From: Aliidongia sp035943795
GTDB taxonomy: Bacteria; Pseudomonadota; Alphaproteobacteria; ATCC43930; CGMCC-115725
Length of the DNA stretch: 64,000 nucleotides
Reading direction: 5' to 3'
Assembly (NCBI RefSeq): GCF_035943795.1
Contig: NZ_DASZBY010000034.1
Location: 172,351-236,350, forward strand
Shown here in pieces: positions 34,269 through 42,511 of the stretch. A program made the position numbers and the translations under genes. Positions within the stretch are counted from its first letter, which is position 1. Each line of letters begins with the position of its first letter. The notes below the pieces were generated by a model that saw only the letters and a program-made list of their open reading frames with translations, was not told the origin of the DNA and searched no databases.

Positions 34269-34925
34269 TCAGCCGACGCTGCACAGGCGATCCGGACCGA
34301 TATCCAGATGCAGGTGGTCGTGGTGCTCGCTGTTGGTCGCGGGTGTCAGCACGACCGAGAAATAGCGGCAGGCACCCAACGCTACGGCATGCAGGAACCT
34401 GCCGCGCGGACCGTCGTCGGTCCAGTCTTTTTCGACATCGATGCGTGTGCCGTCGGCCAGCGTCCAGCCGGCGAGGTCGATCGCCCGGCCCAGGGCGTGC
34501 TGGCTCGGCCGATGGCCGGAACCGGCCGCCGCCCTGCAGGAAAAGGCCCCCAGGTTGCGTTCGGCGGTCACCGGTTTCCCCAGAATTCCGATGGCATTCG
34601 GCTCGACCACCTCGCTCTCGAATCGCATCAGCACGTCGCCCAATTGGCACGCCATCGTCGCCGGTTGGTTCCAGCGAATCGACAAGCCATAGGCGCGAAT
34701 CGGCGTGTCGATCTGGCAGCTCTCGGAGACCGCGGGCTGACGAGGCACCTGGTAGCTGATGCCATGCCGATTGAGGTCTTGGAGGCAGGCCGGGCCTGAC
34801 GCGACTCGGGGCAGCAGGGGCGGCGGCCGCACCGGTGTCGCAGCACAGGCGGCGAGCGATGCCGCGAGGACGAGGATGCCGGCCCGCCCGAGTCGCCGCC
34901 TGCCGTCGATCAAGATCTTGTGCAT
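34269..34925 (-). CDS. Extensin-like domain lipoprotein
   Basis: A 218-residue protein. The N-terminus is a lipoprotein signal with lipobox LAAC (GRAGILVLAASLAACAATP), so it should be anchored to a membrane. The rest is the Extensin_C domain, with the cysteine pairs SGPACLQDLNRHG, SESCQIDTP, MACQLGD, FSCRAAAGSG, GACRYFSV and the metal-like motif SEHHDHLHLDIGPDRLC, and it includes HALGRAIDLAGWTLADGTRIDV. This fold is M15-peptidase-like and may act on peptidoglycan. The ATG at 34925 is chosen because it begins the signal; the frame extends upstream with no signal. Confidence 0.85.
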   Translation of the reverse strand: MHKILIDGRRRLGRAGILVLAASLAACAATPVRPPPLLPRVASGPACLQDLNRHGISYQVPRQPAVSESCQIDTPIRAYGLSIRWNQPATMACQLGDVLMRFESEVVEPNAIGILGKPVTAERNLGAFSCRAAAGSGHRPSQHALGRAIDLAGWTLADGTRIDVEKDWTDDGPRGRFLHAVALGACRYFSVVLTPATNSEHHDHLHLDIGPDRLCSVG

Positions 34926-35035
34926 GGCGCTCCCGGCCGGTCCGTGGCGGTCGATTGGTGGCGGTCGATTGGTCTGGGCAAAGCGACCGGTGCGCTCTAG
35001 TCTCGCCGACCTCGGATCCATCGACCAGTAGAGCC

Positions 35036-36052
35036 ATGTCATCCCCAGACCCCGCCGTGAAGTCCCCGGTCGCCGCCTTCGGCGGCGCCAAGGTTCTGGT
35101 CGCCGGCGGCCTGGGCTTCATCGGCTCCACCCTGGCGATCCGGCTGATCGAACTCGGCGCCGAGGTAACCGTCGTCGACAGCCTCGACCCGGACTACGGC
35201 GGAAATTTCGCGAACATTGCGGGTTACGAGACGCGACTCGGCGTGGTCGTGGCCGACCTGCGCGATCGCGAGCGCCTGCCGGAGCTGGTCCAGGGCTGCC
35301 ACTATGTCTTCAACATGGCGGCCCAGACCGGCCACGTCGATTCGATGCGCCGGCCGGTGAACGACCTGGAGATCAATGCCGCCGCCCCGCTGATGCTGCT
35401 GGAGGCGGTGCGCGCCGATTGCCCCGAGGCCGTTGTGGTCTATGGCTCGACCCGGCAGATCTACGGCCGGCCGGATTATCTGCCGGTCGACGAACGCCAT
35501 CCGCTGCGGCCGGTCGACGTGAATGGCGTCAGCAAACAGGCGGGCGAGGGCTTCCACACGCTCTATCACCAGGTCTACGGCCTGAAGACGGCGATCCTGC
35601 GCCTGACCAACACCTATGGCCCGCGCATGCGCATCCGCGACGCGCGCCAGACCTTCGTCGGCATCTGGCTGCGCCGGGTGCTGGAGGGCGACCGGTTCGA
35701 GGTCTGGGGCGGCACGCAGCAGCGTGATCTCGCCTATGTCGACGACGTGGTCGAGGCGGCCCTTCTGGCGGCGGCGACGCCAGCGGCCCATGGCGGCGTC
35801 TTCAACATCGGCGGCTCGCCGCCCTTGAGCCTGCTCGATCTCGCCCAGGCCACGATCGCGGCCAACGGCGGTGCCGGCGGCTTCGACCTCAAGGAGTTCC
35901 CGGCCGAGCGCAAAAGCATCGACATCGGCGACTATTGGGCCGACGACGGGCTGTTCCGCCGCACCGTCGGCTGGGCGCCTCAGGTCGATCTCGCGACCGG
36001 GCTCCGGCACTCGGTCGAGTATTACCGGGCCAACCTCGCACGGTATTTGTGA
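35036..36052 (+). CDS. NAD-dependent sugar epimerase/dehydratase
   Basis: A 338-residue short-chain dehydrogenase of the extended type. The NAD motif is GGLGFIGSTL (GxxGxxG), with later VYGSTRQIYGRPDYLPVDE and LRLTNTYGPRMRIRDARQTFVG. The catalytic YxxxK motif reads Asn163-Gly-Val-Ser-Lys167: the tyrosine is replaced by asparagine. This is seen in some CDP- or NDP-sugar epimerase-like groups and may mean a changed mechanism. It begins a plus-strand pair with the DegT aminotransferase at 36173. A role in nucleotide-sugar synthesis is inferred. Confidence 0.87.
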   Translation: MSSPDPAVKSPVAAFGGAKVLVAGGLGFIGSTLAIRLIELGAEVTVVDSLDPDYGGNFANIAGYETRLGVVVADLRDRERLPELVQGCHYVFNMAAQTGHVDSMRRPVNDLEINAAAPLMLLEAVRADCPEAVVVYGSTRQIYGRPDYLPVDERHPLRPVDVNGVSKQAGEGFHTLYHQVYGLKTAILRLTNTYGPRMRIRDARQTFVGIWLRRVLEGDRFEVWGGTQQRDLAYVDDVVEAALLAAATPAAHGGVFNIGGSPPLSLLDLAQATIAANGGAGGFDLKEFPAERKSIDIGDYWADDGLFRRTVGWAPQVDLATGLRHSVEYYRANLARYL

Positions 36053-36091
36053 GGAATGACGGCCGTCGTTGGTCCGTTTTATCACTCTCGT

Positions 36092-36122
36092 CGTCATGGC
36101 CGGGCTTGACCCGGCCATGACG
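36092..36122. repeat. Palindromic intergenic repeat, CTTGA-loop family
   Basis: Perfect 13-bp stem (CGTCATGGCCGGG / CCCGGCCATGACG) around CTTGA, in the 120-base gap between the epimerase and the DegT aminotransferase. The same loop and core recur at 38-58. No T-run follows, so it is probably a dispersed repeat, though it could lower read-through into the aminotransferase gene. Confidence 0.75.
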
Positions 36123-36172
36123 AAAATCTCAAAGAGCCGCGCTTTTCGTGGCGGCAGCGAAGGCCTTCGACG

Positions 36173-37273
36173 ATGATCCCCCAGACCGACCCCAAGGCCG
36201 CCTATCTGGAACAGCAGGCGGAGATCGATGCCGCGATCCAGCGGCAACTGGCGAGCGGCTGGTACATCCTCGGCAAGGAAGTCGCGGGATTCGAGGGCGA
36301 ATTCGCGGCCTATCTCGGGCTCGCCCATGGCGTCGGCGTCGCGAACGGCACGGATGCGCTGGTGCTGGCATTGAAAGGCCTGGGCATGGGCCCGGGCAGC
36401 ATGGTTGCGACCGTCGCCCATACCGCCGTCGCGACCGTGGTCGCGGTCGAGCAGGCGGGGGCCACGCCGGTGCTGATCGACATCGACCCGCTGACCTACA
36501 CCATGGATCCGGTGGCGTTGCAGGCGGCCTTCGAAGCCTATCCCGCTATCGAGGCGGTCATCCCGGTCCATCTCTATGGGCAGCCGGCCGACCTGCCGGC
36601 GATCCAGGCGATCGCGCATCGCCAGGGGGCGAAGCTGATCGAGGATTGCGCCCAGGCCCATGGCGCCAAGCTCGACGGCCGTATGCTCGGCACCTGGGGC
36701 GACGTCGCGTGCTTCAGCCTCTATCCGACCAAGAACCTGGGTGCGCTCGGCGACGGCGGTATCATCGCGACCGGGGATGCGGCGCTCGCGGCGGAACTGA
36801 AGGCGCTGCGCCAATATGGCTGGCGCGAGCATTACGTCAGCGACATCGTCGGCATGAACAGCCGGCTCGACGAACTGCAGGCAGCGATCCTGCGGGTCAA
36901 GCTGACGGCGCTCGATCGCGGGAACGCGCGCCGCCGCGCCGTCGCCGCGTCGTACGACGCGGGGCTCGCCGGCCTCGGTCTGGGGTTGCCGCTGGTACGG
37001 GCCGGGGCCCAGCACGTCTATCACCAATATGCCATCCGCACGCCCGACCGCGACGGGCTGAAATTCCGCCTGCGCGAGCGCGGGGTCGCCACGAACATCC
37101 ATTACCCGGTGCCGGTCCACCGCCAGGCGGCCTATCTGGATCGGCTGACGATCGGGCCGGCCGGCCTCGCCGAGACCGAGCATGCGGCGGCCGAGGTGTT
37201 GAGCCTGCCGATGTATCCGCAACTGGGCGACGAGGCCGTGGCCCAGGTGATCGCGGCGGTACGCGCGGGCTAA
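36173..37273 (+). CDS. DegT/DnrJ/EryC1/StrS sugar aminotransferase
   Basis: A 366-residue PLP enzyme that aminates keto sugars bound to nucleotides. The PLP lysine is Lys187 (FSLYPTKNLGALGDGG); other family motifs are GVGVANGTDALVLALKGLG, IPVHLYGQPADLPAI, EDCAQAHGAKLDGR and MNSRLDELQAAIL. Such enzymes make 3- or 4-amino-deoxy sugars for O-antigen or antibiotic synthesis. It follows the epimerase gene on the same strand and converges with an MFS gene (4-base overlap at the ends). Confidence 0.93.
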   Translation: MIPQTDPKAAYLEQQAEIDAAIQRQLASGWYILGKEVAGFEGEFAAYLGLAHGVGVANGTDALVLALKGLGMGPGSMVATVAHTAVATVVAVEQAGATPVLIDIDPLTYTMDPVALQAAFEAYPAIEAVIPVHLYGQPADLPAIQAIAHRQGAKLIEDCAQAHGAKLDGRMLGTWGDVACFSLYPTKNLGALGDGGIIATGDAALAAELKALRQYGWREHYVSDIVGMNSRLDELQAAILRVKLTALDRGNARRRAVAASYDAGLAGLGLGLPLVRAGAQHVYHQYAIRTPDRDGLKFRLRERGVATNIHYPVPVHRQAAYLDRLTIGPAGLAETEHAAAEVLSLPMYPQLGDEAVAQVIAAVRAG

Positions 37274-38505
37274 AGCGCGTTCGCGGCCGCTCCGCCGAAA
37301 CGGCGCCAAGTGAAGAAGCCGATGCCGGCGAAGCCGCTCAGCATCGCGGCGAGGCCCGCGCTCATGATGGTCGGCGCCAGGCCGAACAGGTCGAACAGGG
37401 TCGGCGCCACCAGGTAGGCCGCGAGCATGCCGGCGAAGGTCACGCACATCCGCACGCGATAGATCTGGGCCAGGCGGTGCGGCGGAAAGCAGGTCTGCAG
37501 CAGGTGCAGTATGGCGAGGTCGCCCAAGGGGCCGTTGATCGCCGCGCAGCCGGCGACAACCATCAGCCAAACCTGGCCGTGTCCCATCGGCAGCAGCAGG
37601 ATGCCGAGCCCGAACACGATCTTGGACGCGATCAGCCGCACCGCCGGCCGGCCCGGGCCGATGCTGGCCAGCAGCAGGTTGGCAGCCACGTTGCCGATGC
37701 CATAGGCCATCATCATCAGGCCATAGGCGGTCAACGGATCGGCGCTGGTCTGGCGCAGGTACAAGACCATGCCCAGCAGATAGCCGATCGCCCACGTACC
37801 GTTGGCGACCAGGCTGGCCAGCAGGCCATAGATCACGACGGGGTGGCCGCGCAGCGCGCGGAAGCCGCCGATCACGCTGTCGACGATCGCCGCGGCACCC
37901 GTCGCGGTGCGATGCGGCGGCTCGACCGGCAGTCGCCGGGTGACCGCGCGAACGGCCAGCGCCGACAGCAGGAAGGTCGCTGCCGTCACGGTGAAGAACT
38001 GGCCGGTCGGCAGGATGCCGTTCACGATCGCGATCAGGCTCGGCCCGGCGATGCGCGCCATGCGCTTGGTCGCGTCGAACAACCCGTTGGTCGCGTGGCG
38101 CAGCACCGGATCGGGCGCCAACGCCGGCAGGGTCGCCTGTAGCGACGGATCGAAGCTGGCGGTGATCAGCGAGACCGTGCCGGCGATTGCGACCAGCAGC
38201 GGCAGGCTCATGGCATGAAACAGGCCGGCGATTGAAAGCACCAGCACCAGGGCCGCGCGCATCAGGTCGGCCGTGATCATGGTCGTGCCGTGGCGCCAGC
38301 GGTCGGTCACGATGCCGCCGAACAGGCTGCCGGCCAGCAGCCCGCCGGCCTGCAACGCCGACAGATAGCCCGCATCATTGCCGACCAGGTCGGTCGCGGC
38401 CCACACGACCGCGACCACGTAGAATTCCGCTCCGGTGGAAGCCAGCACTTGGCCGGTCCACAGAAACGCGATCGGTCGGCGGGCGAGCGGCGTCAGGACG
38501 AACAT
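37270..38505 (-). CDS. MFS transporter
   Basis: A 411-residue major facilitator protein with about twelve hydrophobic segments. Motif A is visible as GGIVTDRWRHGTTMITADLMRAALV between helices 2 and 3. It resembles the MFS_3/EntS-like exporters (FLWTGQVLASTGAEFYVVAVVW at the start). The ATG at 38505 (MFVLTPLARR) is chosen as the natural N-terminus. It ends inside the last codons of the DegT gene, convergent. A role in exporting a sugar-containing or siderophore-like product is only guessed from position. Confidence 0.85.
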   Translation of the reverse strand: MFVLTPLARRPIAFLWTGQVLASTGAEFYVVAVVWAATDLVGNDAGYLSALQAGGLLAGSLFGGIVTDRWRHGTTMITADLMRAALVLVLSIAGLFHAMSLPLLVAIAGTVSLITASFDPSLQATLPALAPDPVLRHATNGLFDATKRMARIAGPSLIAIVNGILPTGQFFTVTAATFLLSALAVRAVTRRLPVEPPHRTATGAAAIVDSVIGGFRALRGHPVVIYGLLASLVANGTWAIGYLLGMVLYLRQTSADPLTAYGLMMMAYGIGNVAANLLLASIGPGRPAVRLIASKIVFGLGILLLPMGHGQVWLMVVAGCAAINGPLGDLAILHLLQTCFPPHRLAQIYRVRMCVTFAGMLAAYLVAPTLFDLFGLAPTIMSAGLAAMLSGFAGIGFFTWRRFGGAAANAL

Positions 38506-38623
38506 GAGGGGCTCTGGTGCCGTGGCAGGGAGTGGCCCAACATGCCTGGGGCTCACCGGTCCCGCTATCCGCAGAACCCGGTAGGAGGGGTTGCGAATTT
38601 GGAAAGGGGTCGGCCTTAATCTG

Positions 38624-38652
38624 CCGTCATCCGCGCCTGCGCGGAGACGACG
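38624..38652. repeat. Degenerate GTCAT-CGCGC palindrome
   Basis: CCGTCATCCGCGC and GCGCGGAGACGACG form an imperfect hairpin just after the stop of the SMR-type gene (minus strand). It is a diverged copy of the composite repeat seen at 25361 and 40765. Confidence 0.45.
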
Positions 38653-38664
38653 ATCAGCGTGAGC

Positions 38665-39000
38665 CTACGCCCGGAACATCACGAAGATGCCGCTCGAGAT
38701 CAGTGCGATGCCGGCCCAATGCTGCCAGGTCAGTGGTTCACGCCACAGGAAGTGCGCCAGCACGGCCAGCAGGCCGTAGCTGATCGAGACGCTGGGATAG
38801 GCCAGCGAGACCGGGATCTTCTTGATGGCGACGATATAGGTCAGCGCCGACAGGAAATAGATGCCGAAGCCGGCGATCGTCCAAGGCGACAGGAACTGTG
38901 CCAGGCCCTCGCCCGAGGTTTCGGCACCAGCCTTCAGCACGAGCTGACCGGCGACGCCCAGCAGGATCGCCATGCCGAGCCACAGGTAGGGCGACACCAT
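38665..39000 (-). CDS. SMR/EamA-type small membrane transporter (ArnE-like)
   Basis: A 111-residue protein with four membrane helices (YLWLGMAILLGVAGQLVLKAG, TIAGFGIYFLSALTYIVAI, PSVSISYGLLAVLAHFLW, WAGIALISSGIFVMF). The pattern GQLVLKAG and IPVSLAYPSVSISYG fits SMR-like flippase subunits such as ArnE, which move polyprenyl-linked aminoarabinose across the inner membrane. The gene is coupled directly to the GT2 gene: the GT2 stop codon begins at 39000, the same base where this gene's ATG starts. Confidence 0.84.
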   Translation of the reverse strand: MVSPYLWLGMAILLGVAGQLVLKAGAETSGEGLAQFLSPWTIAGFGIYFLSALTYIVAIKKIPVSLAYPSVSISYGLLAVLAHFLWREPLTWQHWAGIALISSGIFVMFRA

Positions 39001-40004
39001 CAGGCGCGCTTTGCCAGTTGGCGGGCTGGTGCCGCCGCGGTGTCCGAGCGCCAGGCGTCGCGCACGATGAATTGCGGCTTGCGGTTGGCGGTCAGGAACA
39101 TGCGGCCCAGATACTCGCCGACGATGCCCAGGATCATCAATTGCACGCCCGACAGCAGCAGCACGGCCGCCATGATCGAGCCCCAACCGCGCGGCGTCGC
39201 CTGCATCACCACCGCTTCGATCGTGACGAAGATCGCGGCCACGCCGCCCAGCACGCTCAGGCCCATGCCGGTCAGGGTCGAGATGCGCAGCGGCATGACC
39301 GAGAAATTCACGAACATGTTCATCCACAGCCGGACCAGCTTGCGGATCGTGTAGTTGCTGCGGCCCATCGCGCGCGGCAGGTGCAGCACCTCGACCCGCT
39401 CGATGCGCTGGGTGACCTGCAGGATCAGCCCGTCGATATAGGCAAACGGTCCGTCATAGGCCAGGATCTGGCTGACCAGGAACCGGCTCATGCAGCGGAA
39501 GCTCGACAGGTAGAGCCCTTTGGGCTTGTCCAGCAGCAGGTCGGCCACCCGGTTGGTGAAGCGGCTGCCCCAATTGCGCCAGGCCGCATGTTCCTTGCTC
39601 TGGTACCAGGTGTAGACCACGTCGGCGCCGGTCGCCTGGGCGTGGCCCAGCAGCTTCAGCACCTCCGACGGCGGGTTCTGCAGATCGTCGTCCATGGTGA
39701 TGACATGGCGACCCCGGGCCTGGTGCAGGCCGGCCATGACTGCATTGTGCTCGCCGAAGTTCCGCGCCAGGTCGACCACGACCAGCGGCACCTTCGCGGT
39801 CGCGATCAAGCCGCGGCACACCGCCAGGCTGTCGTCCGGGCTGCCGTCGACCACCAGCACGACCTCGAGCCCGCCCGGTACGTCAAGCCCTTCCAGCGCC
39901 GTCACCAGGCTGCCGACCGAGCCTGCGCCATTATAGACCGGCACGACGATGCTGAGGGCGGGATCGCCTCCGCTACGGATCGTCTCGTTCACGTCCTCAG
40001 TCAT
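39000..40004 (-). CDS. GT2 glycosyltransferase, DPM1/ArnC-like
   Basis: A 334-residue membrane-bound GT-A glycosyltransferase that likely moves a sugar from a nucleotide donor to polyprenyl phosphate. The GT2 domain (residues ~15-235) has PALSIVVPVYNGAGSVGSLV, the DxD-type metal site in HVITMDDDLQNPPSEV and the acceptor region QVTQRIERVEVLHLPRAMGRSNYTI. Two C-terminal helices anchor it (ISTLTGMGLSVLGGVAAIFV, IMAAVLLLSGVQLMILGIVG). Start ATG 40004 overlaps the methyltransferase end by 8 bases. Together with the SMR subunit downstream it forms an ArnC-ArnE-like unit. Confidence 0.9.
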   Translation of the reverse strand: MTEDVNETIRSGGDPALSIVVPVYNGAGSVGSLVTALEGLDVPGGLEVVLVVDGSPDDSLAVCRGLIATAKVPLVVVDLARNFGEHNAVMAGLHQARGRHVITMDDDLQNPPSEVLKLLGHAQATGADVVYTWYQSKEHAAWRNWGSRFTNRVADLLLDKPKGLYLSSFRCMSRFLVSQILAYDGPFAYIDGLILQVTQRIERVEVLHLPRAMGRSNYTIRKLVRLWMNMFVNFSVMPLRISTLTGMGLSVLGGVAAIFVTIEAVVMQATPRGWGSIMAAVLLLSGVQLMILGIVGEYLGRMFLTANRKPQFIVRDAWRSDTAAAPARQLAKRA

Positions 40005-40737
40005 GCTTGATCGCCACCGCCAGCACCGAGCCGCCAAACGGCAGCGCGAGCCCGCATCGCAAGAGGAAATTCTCGATCCGCATCGCGGACCGGAACAGGA
40101 ATTCGATCGGCGCCGGGAACGGCATCACGTCGCTGGCCGCCCCTTCCGTCTTCATCAGCTTACGGCGCAGCACCATCAGCGGGAAGAGCAGGCTGTTCCA
40201 GTAGCTGGTGCGCACTTCGGCGAAACCGGCGTCGCGCAGCAGCGCCTCCAGCCGGGTCCGGGTATAACGGCGCGCAGTATGGACCGCCCGGTCGTGGGCC
40301 GAGAACATCCAGTCGTAGGCCGGCAGGTTGAGCACGAGCACGCCGCCCGGCTGCAGGCAGCGGTGGAGGTCGACCAGCGCCCGGTCCTGGTCGACCGAGC
40401 GGTGGCACAGCACGTCGGCGCTGAAGATGGCGCCCAGGCTCGCGGGCGCGAACGGCAATTGGTTGATCGAGGCGACGCAGACCGGCACCTGCGCGCGCGC
40501 CGCGGTCAGGTCCGCCGCGACCGGCTCGAAATCCATGCCGACGCGCTGCAGGCCGGGCAGGGCGCGGCCGAGCTTGGCCAGGAAACCACCGGTGCCGCAG
40601 CCGGCGTCGAGCACGATCGACCCGGCGCGCACCCTGCCGCTGCGCCGGAACGCGGTCAGCAGGTTGGCGTGGATGCCGTGAAACCACCACATCCGTTCTT
40701 CGACGGCGTGCATCTTCTCGTATTCGATGCGGTCCAT
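39997..40737 (-). CDS. Class I SAM-dependent methyltransferase
   Basis: A 246-residue methyltransferase. Motif I is IVLDAGCGTGGFLAKLGRALPG, with VGMDFEPVAADLTAAR (acidic loop), FSADVLCHRSVDQDRALVDLHRCLQPGGVLVLNLPAY as motifs II-III. A C-terminal hydrophobic stretch (IENFLLRCGLALPFGGSVLAVAI) may place it at the membrane. It begins the minus-strand GT2-SMR run, overlapping GT2 by 8 bases. A role in methylating a sugar or a polyprenyl-linked intermediate is inferred from context. Confidence 0.85.
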   Translation of the reverse strand: MDRIEYEKMHAVEERMWWFHGIHANLLTAFRRSGRVRAGSIVLDAGCGTGGFLAKLGRALPGLQRVGMDFEPVAADLTAARAQVPVCVASINQLPFAPASLGAIFSADVLCHRSVDQDRALVDLHRCLQPGGVLVLNLPAYDWMFSAHDRAVHTARRYTRTRLEALLRDAGFAEVRTSYWNSLLFPLMVLRRKLMKTEGAASDVMPFPAPIEFLFRSAMRIENFLLRCGLALPFGGSVLAVAIKHD

Positions 40738-40764
40738 GGGTGAGCGCGAAGGCCTATCTGACTG

Positions 40765-40825
40765 CCGTCATTTCCGCGCTATTGCGCGCAAGGAGCTGGA
40801 TTCCCGCCTGCGCGGGGATGACGGG
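40765..40825. repeat. Composite GTCAT-CCCCGCG palindromic repeat
   Basis: The ends are inverted (CCGTCATTTCCGCG at 40765-40778; CGCGGGGATGACGGG at 40811-40825) with a small GCGC-TATT-GCGC hairpin at 40776-40787 inside. It matches the element at 25361-25476 in both end sequence and layout, but the centre is shorter. It fills the gap between the GT39-like gene and the methyltransferase gene. Confidence 0.7.
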
Positions 40826-40831
40826 AGGAAC

Positions 40832-42511
40832 TCATTCCGACGCGCCGTTGCCGTCCTGGGCCGCTTCCGGCGCATGCTCGGCGGCCTGCACCATCTCGCG
40901 CCGGTCGAGCACGATCGACAGCAGCGCGCCCATGCGTTCGACCCGGAACACCTCCTTGCCGGGCAGCGCGTTGTTGCAATTGTCCTTGGTGAAGGCGATG
41001 AAGAAATCCGCCTTCTCCCGATCGTCGGTGAACACGAAATTGTCCGGGAAGAAATAGTCGGCCGAGATCGGCGGGCCGCAGACTGCGACCGTGAAGTCGT
41101 GGTCCTCGAATTCGGCGCCATATTCCGTTTCGAGATAGTTGGTCAGGCCCTTGACCGCCTCGGCGTAGGAGTTGCCCCAGTAATCGGTCTTGAACAGGGT
41201 TTGGGCGCCATCCACGCCGCCGACCAGGCCATTGTAATAGACGTATTGGTCGGGATGCAGCTCGATCATGATCGCCAGATGGGCGATGCCGTAGAGCGAC
41301 ACCAGGCCGACCAGCAGCGGGCGCCAGCGGAAGGTTTTCAGCCGGTCGATCACATGGTCGGCGACGAGTGCTGCCGCGACCGCGAACGGCGGCAGCACGA
41401 AGATGAAGTGGCGCATGCCGTCGAACAGCACCGCCTTGATGGCGACCGCATAGGCGATCGGGAACAGGGCGGCGATGGCGATCACGCCATATTGCAGGCT
41501 GCGCGTGCGATCGGGACCGCCGCGCCGGCGTGCCTGCTCGACGAATGCGGCCGGGATCGCCGCCAGGGTCAGCGCCAGGGTCAGTTCCGGCATCGCCAGC
41601 ACGACATGGGTCGGCAGGTATTCCCAGGGCAGGTCGGTCGCCGGAAAATACTTGCCGGCAAACAAGGTCGTGAACGGGAAGGTGACGTGGGAGAAATAAT
41701 CGAGCGCCGTCAGCGGATGCTCGATCGGGGCCTGCTGGGCCCAGGGCCAGAACACCAGCATGACCGCGTAGGAGATCGCCAGCATCGGCACCAGCACGCG
41801 CCCGCTCGCCTGGACCAGCTCGCGCAGCACCAGGGCGGCGTCGCGGGTCTCGACGGCGCGCCAGGCGCAATAGAGCAGGCCGGTCAGGCCGGCATAGCCG
41901 AAGAACAGCAGCCCGCCGACGCGCACGCCCAGGGACAGGCCGATGACCACGCCCAGCTTGACGACGATGCTCCAGCCGGGGCGCGGCAGGGCCGGCACGA
42001 TGCGGGCCATATAATAGACCGACCAGATGCCGGCGACCGCGAAGGGGATGTCCTTCGGATTGTTGAACATCTGGCCGTAATAGTTCGGGATCGTCAGCAG
42101 CAGCACGGCCGAGAAGAAGCCGGCGCGCGGCCCGGCCATGAAGCGGCCCAGCTTCCAGGCGCCGACCACGCCCAGCACGCCGACCAGGCCGTTCAACAGG
42201 TGCCGCGTCTCGTAGGTGCCGAACGGCGAGACCTTGTTGATGAAGGCCGCCGTCATGTCGAACGCGGCACCGTAATTATAGAGATTGAGCCAATGGAGCG
42301 ACCGGTTGTCCTTGAACCAGGACAGGTAGTAATCCATCACGAAAACGCCATACCAATTATGGACGTCCTCGTCCCAGGTGATGCCGTAGTCGTGGAACGT
42401 GCCGATCACCAGGCCGATCGCACCCAGGATCAGCACAAGCGTGGCCAGATCCCAGCTCGGGGCGAAACGGCGCCGGCGCGCGGCGACACGGGAAAAATCG
42501 ATGGCCGTCAT
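40832..42511 (-). CDS. GT39/ArnT-type polyprenyl-sugar glycosyltransferase (membrane)
   Basis: A 559-residue integral membrane GT-C enzyme with ten or more hydrophobic segments in its first ~390 residues and a hydrophilic C-terminal part of ~150 residues. The typical catalytic acidic region is YGITWDEDVHNWYG after the first helix. Such enzymes (PMT, ArnT) use polyprenyl-phosphate sugars to glycosylate lipid A, proteins or other acceptors at the periplasmic side. It lies upstream of the GT2-SMR genes on the same strand, separated by a repeat, and probably consumes their product. Confidence 0.85.
   Translation of the reverse strand: MTAIDFSRVAARRRRFAPSWDLATLVLILGAIGLVIGTFHDYGITWDEDVHNWYGVFVMDYYLSWFKDNRSLHWLNLYNYGAAFDMTAAFINKVSPFGTYETRHLLNGLVGVLGVVGAWKLGRFMAGPRAGFFSAVLLLTIPNYYGQMFNNPKDIPFAVAGIWSVYYMARIVPALPRPGWSIVVKLGVVIGLSLGVRVGGLLFFGYAGLTGLLYCAWRAVETRDAALVLRELVQASGRVLVPMLAISYAVMLVFWPWAQQAPIEHPLTALDYFSHVTFPFTTLFAGKYFPATDLPWEYLPTHVVLAMPELTLALTLAAIPAAFVEQARRRGGPDRTRSLQYGVIAIAALFPIAYAVAIKAVLFDGMRHFIFVLPPFAVAAALVADHVIDRLKTFRWRPLLVGLVSLYGIAHLAIMIELHPDQYVYYNGLVGGVDGAQTLFKTDYWGNSYAEAVKGLTNYLETEYGAEFEDHDFTVAVCGPPISADYFFPDNFVFTDDREKADFFIAFTKDNCNNALPGKEVFRVERMGALLSIVLDRREMVQAAEHAPEAAQDGNGASE

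Noticed and set aside
35039..37795. A 918-codon frame on the minus strand
   Set aside because: It lies opposite the epimerase and DegT genes and part of the MFS gene in another frame, and shows no domain of its own.
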